Notes under the pieces: model-generated | Database searches by the model: none | What the model saw: the letters and a program-made list of their open reading frames with translations, nothing else | What the model was told of the DNA's origin: nothing | Translations under genes and position numbers: made by a program | Part shown: piece after piece, positions 5,979 to 10,038 of the stretch | Layout: each line of letters starts with the position of its first letter | Numbering within the stretch: position 1 is the stretch's first letter | Source: JAZNUH01 sp045592225 | GTDB taxonomy: Bacteria > Bacillota > Clostridia > UMGS1883 > UMGS1540 | Direction: 5' to 3' | DNA length: 10,038 nucleotides | NCBI GenBank assembly: GCA_045592225.1 | Contig: JAZNUH010000005.1 | Location: 1-10,038 of the forward strand

Positions 5979-8027
5979 ATGAAAAAGTTAGCATTATTTT
6001 TGGTATTGGTATTTGTTTTTACAGGTATTACTCCGGCACTTGCAGCGGATGACATAAGCGGAATTGTGCTTTCGGTTAAAAACCGCGTGCCCATAGACGA
6101 GGCGTGCACCGAATTTAATGGTTCACCCTATAAGAGAGAGAATAAAACAGTTTATAATCTTGACTGGAGCACACCCTCTGATGCAAAGGAATACAAAAGT
6201 GTATCTGTAACGGTAAATGACAATAATATTATTACCATGTACAGTACATATAACAGAAGCGGTAAATACACAAAGACATTGCCCAAAATAACAAAGGAGC
6301 AGGCACTTGACGCTGCAAAAAAATTCTTTGCAAAGGCAAACCCTGATATTGCAGGTGTATATGACTTTGACAAAGCAAGCGTTTCGTATAATATGAACGC
6401 TTACCATGTTTCTGTGAGAAGATATGCAGGTGTTCCTGTTTACGGCAACAACGCAAGCTTTTCGGTAAATGGTGAAACAGGCGTGGTGGAAAATATGAAT
6501 GTTTCTTACACACCCTACCTTGTGTTTGTAAACGATTATGGAGTTATAACACCCGACGGCGCAAAGGCGGCATTTGAAAAGCTTGGCGGACTTGAGCTTA
6601 TATATAAAAGCTTTGAAACGGGAGATGAAGCACCCGTTGCGCGACCCATTTATGTATCAAGCGGCAAGGGTCTGCGCATAAATGCCGGTTCGGGCAGCGA
6701 ATATATCGGTAAGCAATATGCAAACGAGGAATACAGAGAATCACTGAAAAACGAGGCGGCAATGGACAGCATGGCAGGTGGCGGAGCATCGCTCACTCCT
6801 CAGGAGATTGCTGAAATAGAAAAGCTTGCAGGTCTTATAACAGCCGAGGATGCAGAGGCAAAAATAAAGGCAATGCCGGAGCTTATTCTCCCGGCTGATG
6901 TCAAGCACAGCTACAGCCGTGTGTATAAAAGCGGTGAGGACAAGTATATAATGAACATAGGCTTTGAGTGGGAAAATGGTCACGCAGAGGCAACCCTTAA
7001 CGCAAAAACAGGTGAAATTACAAATTTTAACGGCTATGATTACAGCGGTGATAGCTACACCCAAAAGCAATACCCTGCAGATGCAGGTCGTGCAGAGGCG
7101 GTTGCATTTGCCGAAAAATACTATTCACAGTATACACAAAGGTCAACCGAGGGCGAGGCTATTTCGGTATCGGGCGAGGCAAAAGCCTACAGACAAAACT
7201 GGGTAAGAGTTGAAAACGGCATTGAATACGCACAAAACGGCTTATCGGTAACGGTTGACAGAGAGAGCATGAAAATTACCTCCTTTGGCATAAACTGGAA
7301 CGAGGATGTGGTTTTTGAAAGCCTGGACGGTATAATTTCATCGGGCGAGGCGTATGCAAAGCTTTTCTCATACATCACCCCCGAGCTTGTTTTCTATATA
7401 AATGAAAATCAAACTGCAGCGTCATATATATATATGACCGAATTCGGTGATATTGGTTCAATTTGCGCCAAAGATGGTGTGGCGCTCGACTTTGCCGGCG
7501 AAGTGTACAAAAAACAGGAACAGGTAGAATATACAGACGTTTCGGGTCACTACGCAGAAAAACAGATAAAAGGGCTTTTTGATGTTGGTGTAGGCTTTGA
7601 CGGTGGACAGTTTATGCCTGACAGTATAATAACACAGGGCGAATATATGGAGCTTGTATCCGATTGTGTGTTTGACTACCGTCCTCTTTTGGGCAGCAAA
7701 GTAGATGCAGACAGAATATACAACCACGCAGTTTCAAGAGGCGTTCTGGAGAAGGAGGACATAGACCCCGATGCACCTCTCACCCGTGAAAAAGCGGTTA
7801 CATATCTGCTGCGCGCAATGGGTTATGCAGAGTTTGCTGAAATAGAAGGCATTTTCGTGTGTGATTTTACCGATGCGGCAGACATAACACAAAACCTTTT
7901 CGGCTATGTATCTATTGCCCGCGGAATTAAAATAATAAGCGGCGCAGAGGGAAATATGTTCCTTCCGCAAAAGCAGATGACAAGAGCCGAAGCGGCGGTA
8001 ATACTTTATAATTATCTTTCAAAATAA
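5979..8027 (+). CDS. Secreted YcdB/YcdC-domain protein with C-terminal SLH repeats
   Basis: The protein has 682 residues. A signal peptide covers residues 1-22 (MKKLALFLVLVFVF, cleavage after ALA). Two large regions follow that resemble YcdB/YcdC domains, beta-rich modules related in style to PepSY: about 23-185 (TKEQALDAAKKFFAKANPDI, then YAGVPVYGNNASFSVNGETG) and about 270-485 (a parallel set with NGHAEATLNAKTGEITNFNG). From about residue 515 to the end lie three SLH repeats (YTDVSGHYAEKQIKGLFDVG; the middle one weaker; the last ending MTRAEAAVILYNYLSK). SLH repeats bind pyruvylated wall polymer, so the protein should be held on the cell surface; the role of the YcdB/YcdC part is unknown. 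I chose the ATG at 5979 because AAGGAG (5965-5970) stands eight bases before it; an in-frame GTG at 5970 overlaps that site. Confidence 0.85.
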   Translation: MKKLALFLVLVFVFTGITPALAADDISGIVLSVKNRVPIDEACTEFNGSPYKRENKTVYNLDWSTPSDAKEYKSVSVTVNDNNIITMYSTYNRSGKYTKTLPKITKEQALDAAKKFFAKANPDIAGVYDFDKASVSYNMNAYHVSVRRYAGVPVYGNNASFSVNGETGVVENMNVSYTPYLVFVNDYGVITPDGAKAAFEKLGGLELIYKSFETGDEAPVARPIYVSSGKGLRINAGSGSEYIGKQYANEEYRESLKNEAAMDSMAGGGASLTPQEIAEIEKLAGLITAEDAEAKIKAMPELILPADVKHSYSRVYKSGEDKYIMNIGFEWENGHAEATLNAKTGEITNFNGYDYSGDSYTQKQYPADAGRAEAVAFAEKYYSQYTQRSTEGEAISVSGEAKAYRQNWVRVENGIEYAQNGLSVTVDRESMKITSFGINWNEDVVFESLDGIISSGEAYAKLFSYITPELVFYINENQTAASYIYMTEFGDIGSICAKDGVALDFAGEVYKKQEQVEYTDVSGHYAEKQIKGLFDVGVGFDGGQFMPDSIITQGEYMELVSDCVFDYRPLLGSKVDADRIYNHAVSRGVLEKEDIDPDAPLTREKAVTYLLRAMGYAEFAEIEGIFVCDFTDAADITQNLFGYVSIARGIKIISGAEGNMFLPQKQMTRAEAAVILYNYLSK

Positions 8028-8036
8028 GGGGACAGT

Positions 8037-8891
8037 ATGAAAAAATTAGCAGCAATTTTTACGGCACTTTTACTTCTTGCGGGATGCAGTCAGCAAACCG
8101 CTGTGGAGGTAACCGAAGACTTTTTGATTATAACCTCATTTTATCCCGTATACATTTTTACAACAAATATTGTGGGGGATGCAGAAGGGGTATCGGTGCA
8201 GAATTTAACCGACAGCGGCGTGGGATGCCTGCACGATTACAACATAACCCCTGTCGATATGAAGCTTATGGAACGGGCAGACCTGCTCATAATAAACGGT
8301 GCGGGAATGGAGCCTTTTATGGATAGTGTTCCCGAAGGTCTTTCTGTTGTGGATTCGTCGGAGGGCGTGGAGCTTATAGAGGATAACCCGCACATATGGC
8401 TTTCTGTTCCAAATGCCATAAAGCAGGTGGAAAATATAACCGAGGGACTTTGTAAGGCGGACAGCATTAATGCGCCAAAGTACAGACAAAACGCAAAGGA
8501 ATATATCTCAAAGCTTAACCTGCTTGACGGCGAAATAAGAGAGGCAACTGCAGGGGGCGAAAACACGGGAGTTATAACCTTCCACGAGGCATTCCCCTAT
8601 TTTGCGGCAGAATATGGGCTCAAAGTTGTGGCAACGGTGCACGTAGACGGTGAATCCGAGCCGGGTGCGGCACAGCTTGCAGATATAATAGAGATAGCCG
8701 GTGAGGGCAAGGTGGCGGCAATATTTACCGAACCGCAGTATTCGCCTAAAAGTGCACAGCTTATATCAAATGAAACGGGTGTGCCCATATATGAGCTTGA
8801 CCCTGTGGTAACAGGAGAGATTAACGCAGAAGCATATGAAAAAGTGATGAGAAAGAATATAGAAACACTTAAAATTCTAAATGCTAAATAA
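8037..8891 (+). CDS. ZnuA/AdcA-type metal-binding lipoprotein of an ABC importer
   Basis: The protein has 284 residues. A lipoprotein signal is clear: LLLLAGC with the lipid-bearing C17. The body matches cluster A-1 (ZnuA/TroA) metal-binding proteins. Likely ligands are H66 (CLHDYNITP), H119 (DNPHIWLS) and H183 (ITFHEAFPYFAAEYGL), plus an acidic residue near D255 (YELDP). A histidine in the third position favours zinc over manganese, which in other members has Glu there. The His-rich loop common in zinc-specific proteins is absent: residues 100-118 hold none. No permease or ATPase gene is in the window, so it may serve a transporter encoded elsewhere. It starts nine bases after the SLH gene with an AGGGGA site, so the two are probably co-transcribed; a terminator follows. 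Confidence 0.88.
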   Translation: MKKLAAIFTALLLLAGCSQQTAVEVTEDFLIITSFYPVYIFTTNIVGDAEGVSVQNLTDSGVGCLHDYNITPVDMKLMERADLLIINGAGMEPFMDSVPEGLSVVDSSEGVELIEDNPHIWLSVPNAIKQVENITEGLCKADSINAPKYRQNAKEYISKLNLLDGEIREATAGGENTGVITFHEAFPYFAAEYGLKVVATVHVDGESEPGAAQLADIIEIAGEGKVAAIFTEPQYSPKSAQLISNETGVPIYELDPVVTGEINAEAYEKVMRKNIETLKILNAK

Positions 8892-8893
8892 AG

Positions 8894-8931
8894 GACAGTT
8901 GACAATTGAAAATTGAAAGTTGAAAATTGAT
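8894..8931. repeat. AT-rich heptamer repeat before a terminator
   Basis: Tandem 7-bp units of the form ATTGAAA/GTTGAAA lie between the lipoprotein stop codon and the terminator stem. They resemble the reverse complement of the heptamer units at 231-264, which are also next to a terminator. Confidence 0.65.
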
Positions 8932-8932
8932 G

Positions 8933-8959
8933 AAGGAAACCCGACGGGTTTCCTTTTTT
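8933..8959 (+). terminator. Intrinsic terminator of the SLH-lipoprotein unit
   Basis: AAGGAAACCC (8933-8942) pairs perfectly with GGGTTTCCTT (8946-8955) around the loop GAC, and a T-run continues to 8959. It ends the plus-strand unit that closes with the metal-binding lipoprotein. Confidence 0.9.
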
Positions 8960-9202
8960 ATGCCTAAGCGGTGGATGAGGTTTGTAGCAAAGATAAAAAG
9001 AAAACCAACCCTAAAAATTATCGTAGAGCCTTTTTAAATTTGCAGGCACTTTTATCTTATGAATGGAAGTCAAAATAATAAATTCATTTTTGCGGTCCGG
9101 GTCTTTTTTAAACGGTGTAGGGGATGGGAAAAATTAGTGCAGAACAAACGAACCGAACCCGAAGGGTAGCACCGCCGACACGTCAAAGCAAAGTCCGTTC
9201 AC

Positions 9203-9356
9203 AGGTTTTGAGCAAAAGCGCAAAACCTTACCACTCCCTTGCTTCTCCTCTTCCCCACAAAGCCTGTGGACTTTGCGGGGTCCCCAAAAGTCGCTAGGCT
9301 TTTAGGGGTAAGGAGCAAGCGAGCTGAAACGTACAAGTTTTGGTAAAAACTTGTAC
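9203..9356. other. Cluster of hairpins with a three-way-junction-like fold
   Basis: Hairpin A: AGGTTTTG (9203-9210) with CAAAACCT (9221-9228). Closing helix: CTCCCTTGC (9234-9242) with GCAAGCGAG (9315-9323), one C-C mismatch, plus inner TCC/GGA. Inside it sit hairpin B, CCCCACAAAG (9253-9262) with CTTTGCGGGG (9271-9280), one A-C mismatch, and hairpin C, CCCCAAAAG (9282-9290) with CTTTTAGGGG (9299-9308), one bulged A. Hairpin D is a perfect 11-bp stem, 9331-9341 with 9346-9356, loop GGTA. AAAGCCT (9259-9265) and AGGCTTT (9296-9302) could also pair, giving an alternative fold. So many nested stems in about 150 bases suggest an RNA or DNA structure under selection. Confidence 0.65.
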
Positions 9357-9415
9357 CATAGCGAAACTTGCGACGCAGGTATATCGGCGGTTGTGTTGGC
9401 GGATAGCAAAAAAGC

Positions 9416-9447
9416 AAAAAAAACAAGTCCGCGAAAACGGACTTGTT
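9416..9447 (-). terminator. Hairpin with a T-run on the minus strand, not linked to a gene
   Basis: AACAAGTCCG (9422-9431) pairs with CGGACTTGTT (9438-9447). Read on the minus strand it is followed by eight T residues, the look of an intrinsic terminator. On the plus strand the tail is only a weak TTGTTC. No minus-strand gene lies between it and the previous minus-strand terminator at 9671-9694, so it may be part of the repeat unit or end a small RNA. Confidence 0.55.
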
Positions 9448-9480
9448 CATCTGATAGTAAAGCCTATTAACTTTTGTAAG

Positions 9481-9694
9481 CAATTTCGTTTTATAAATGG
9501 ATATTATAAACTATATCTTTTTTTGCGGTCCGGGTCTTTTTTAAAACAATGTAAGGGGATAGGGAAAAAGGTTCAGAACGGACAAACTGAACCCGAAGGG
9601 GTTACCCGAAGCTGTACAAAGGTACAGCGAGAGGTGAAGTTTGTTCGTAACAAAAAGGCACAAATAAAAAGGAACCCCACCTGAGTGGGGTTCC
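9481..9694. repeat. Structured repeat, short copy (copy 2)
   Basis: The copy shares the 26-bp block (9520-9545), GGGGATAGGGAAAAA, CAGAAC (9574-9579) and GAACCCGAAGGG (9589-9600) with copy 1, in the same order and at nearly the same spacing. It then has the hairpins GGTTCAG/CTGAACC (9570-9593) and GCTGTAC/GTACAGC (9611-9628). A strand from 9638 to 9648 can pair with 9578-9588. It ends in an A-rich tract (9650-9670) and the 9671-9694 hairpin, parallel to the ending of copy 1 though the stem sequence is different. It lacks the 9203-9356 hairpins of copy 1. Confidence 0.65.
9666..9694 (-). terminator. Intrinsic terminator of the minus-strand SLH gene
   Basis: GGAACCCCAC (9671-9680) pairs with GTGGGGTTCC (9685-9694) around CTGA. 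On the minus strand it is followed by five T residues (9670-9666). It lies about 84 bases after the stop codon of the SLH gene at the right edge. Confidence 0.8.
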
Positions 9695-9777
9695 AACTTA
9701 TTAATAATTAAACACACAAAACATTTGTTTCGCAATATCTTTTATAAAAAACTGCCTTTTTGTGCTCTGGAGCTTTT

Positions 9778-10038
9778 TCACATCCCCTTCTCAATCATGC
9801 GTTTTATTGCGACTATTGCCTCCGCTCGGGTTGCGTTTCTTTGCGGCTCAAACGCCCCCTTATCTGTTCCGCGCATAATACCCAGCGCCACTGCGCTGCC
9901 TACGGCATCCACCGCCCAGCTGCTTATTTCCTTACTGTCATTAAAGCCTGCTGTACTGCCCTTTGGAATGGTCACACCCGTTTTTGCAAAGGCACGCATA
10001 ATCATAACCGCCATCTGTTCACGGGTAATGGGTAAATC
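9778..10038 (-). CDS. C-terminal part of an SLH-domain surface protein
   Basis: The last 86 residues of a protein whose start lies beyond the right edge. The frame is open from the window end. The motif ITREQMAVMIMRAFAK closes one SLH repeat. Then FNDSKEISSWAVDAVGSAVA, LGIMRGTDKGAFEPQRNATR and AEAIVAIKRMIE make a further complete repeat, the final one, ending at TGA (9778-9780). SLH repeats attach proteins to cell-wall polymers, so this is likely a surface or S-layer-linked protein; its main domains cannot be seen. It is a second SLH protein close to the YcdB/YcdC one but on the opposite strand. An internal ATG at 10014 would cut the SLH motif and is not a real start. Confidence 0.88.
   Translation of the reverse strand, partial: DLPITREQMAVMIMRAFAKTGVTIPKGSTAGFNDSKEISSWAVDAVGSAVALGIMRGTDKGAFEPQRNATRAEAIVAIKRMIEKGM

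Larger units (their letters stand above)
9050..9447. repeat. Structured repeat, long copy (copy 1)
   Basis: The copy contains GCGGTCCGGGTCTTTTTT (part of a 26-bp block, 9087-9112, identical to 9520-9545), a GGGGATGGGAAAAA stretch, CAGAAC at 9140 and GAACCCGAAGGG at 9155-9166. A weaker match to copy 2 extends upstream over an AATGGA-containing AT-rich tract, so the left border is approximate. After the shared part come extra stems not present in copy 2 (9203-9356). It ends in an A-rich tract (9406-9423) and a 10-bp hairpin (9422-9447). It may be a non-coding RNA or a small non-autonomous element. Its strand is unclear and no family was identified. Confidence 0.65.
8960..9777. other. Gene-free region carrying two related structured repeats
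   Basis: No open frame here has a credible start, ribosome binding site or recognisable protein. The first part (8960 to about 9050) is AT-rich and featureless to me. From about 9050 to 9694 two copies of a repeat follow, listed separately. The rest (9695-9777) is the AT-rich 3' untranslated part of the SLH gene on the minus strand. That last part includes an 11-bp inverted repeat, ACAAAAAGGCA (9650-9660) with TGCCTTTTTGT (9753-9763), which straddles that gene's terminator. Confidence 0.7.

Noticed and set aside
9087..9112. GCGGTCCGGGTC followed by T-run as a terminator
   Set aside because: No stem of useful length forms before the T-run, so it is treated only as part of the repeat.
9340..9684. 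Plus-strand open frame of 114 codons in the repeat region
   Set aside because: It begins at a TTG inside a perfect hairpin, has no ribosome binding site, runs through several stems and shows no known domain. Copy 1 has a stop in the matching frame.
9753..9763. TGCCTTTTTGT as the terminal inverted repeat of a mobile element with 9650-9660
   Set aside because: The 11-bp match is short and low-complexity, no target duplication was seen, and it encloses only the terminator of the SLH gene.
8960..9777. CRISPR array, tRNA or rRNA in the gene-free region
   Set aside because: There are only two long, diverged repeat copies without regular spacers, and no tRNA cloverleaf or rRNA segment was recognised.

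Overview
The window looks like a chromosomal segment of a low-to-moderate-GC Firmicute of the class Clostridia, probably an anaerobic gut-type lineage. The reasons are the WalR/WalK-type two-component pair, AGGAGG-type ribosome binding sites, frequent ATA and AGA codons, S-layer homology (SLH) proteins and a YcdB/YcdC-type surface protein. I cannot name a genus.

Layout. Positions 1-190 hold the 3' end of a small uncharacterised gene, closed by a bidirectional terminator (200-227). A membrane-anchored TPR protein is encoded on the minus strand (295-1095). Its last codons lie inside a perfect 21-bp hairpin. Across a 139-bp divergent spacer with a good sigma-A promoter starts a five-gene plus-strand operon (1235-5906): a WalR-like response regulator, a WalK-like sensor kinase, a ComEC-type metallo-beta-lactamase protein, a DUF3006-type small protein joined to it by a GTGA overlap, and a NahK-like sugar kinase/aminoglycoside-phosphotransferase-fold protein. 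A terminator hairpin (5917-5962) precedes a second plus-strand unit (5979-8891). This encodes a secreted YcdB/YcdC protein with C-terminal SLH repeats and a ZnuA-type metal-binding lipoprotein, followed by a strong terminator (8933-8959). The right edge (9778-10038, minus strand) is the C-terminus of another SLH-domain protein.

The most unusual part is the 818-bp gene-free stretch 8960-9777. It contains two collinear, diverged copies of one repeat. Each copy starts with the same 26-bp block, has a shared GAACCCGAAGGG hairpin about 64 bp further on, and ends in an A-rich tract plus a hairpin of unrelated sequence. The copies are rich in perfect or near-perfect stems, including a three-way-junction-like fold in copy 1 and a possible pseudoknot in copy 2. 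I read this as a candidate structured RNA or a small non-autonomous repeat. Neither identity nor strand is settled.

Functionally the protein genes share a cell-surface theme: envelope stress sensing (WalRK), an exported or membrane-tethered MBL protein, S-layer-attached proteins and a metal-binding lipoprotein. No complete transporter, phage, CRISPR array, tRNA or rRNA was seen.
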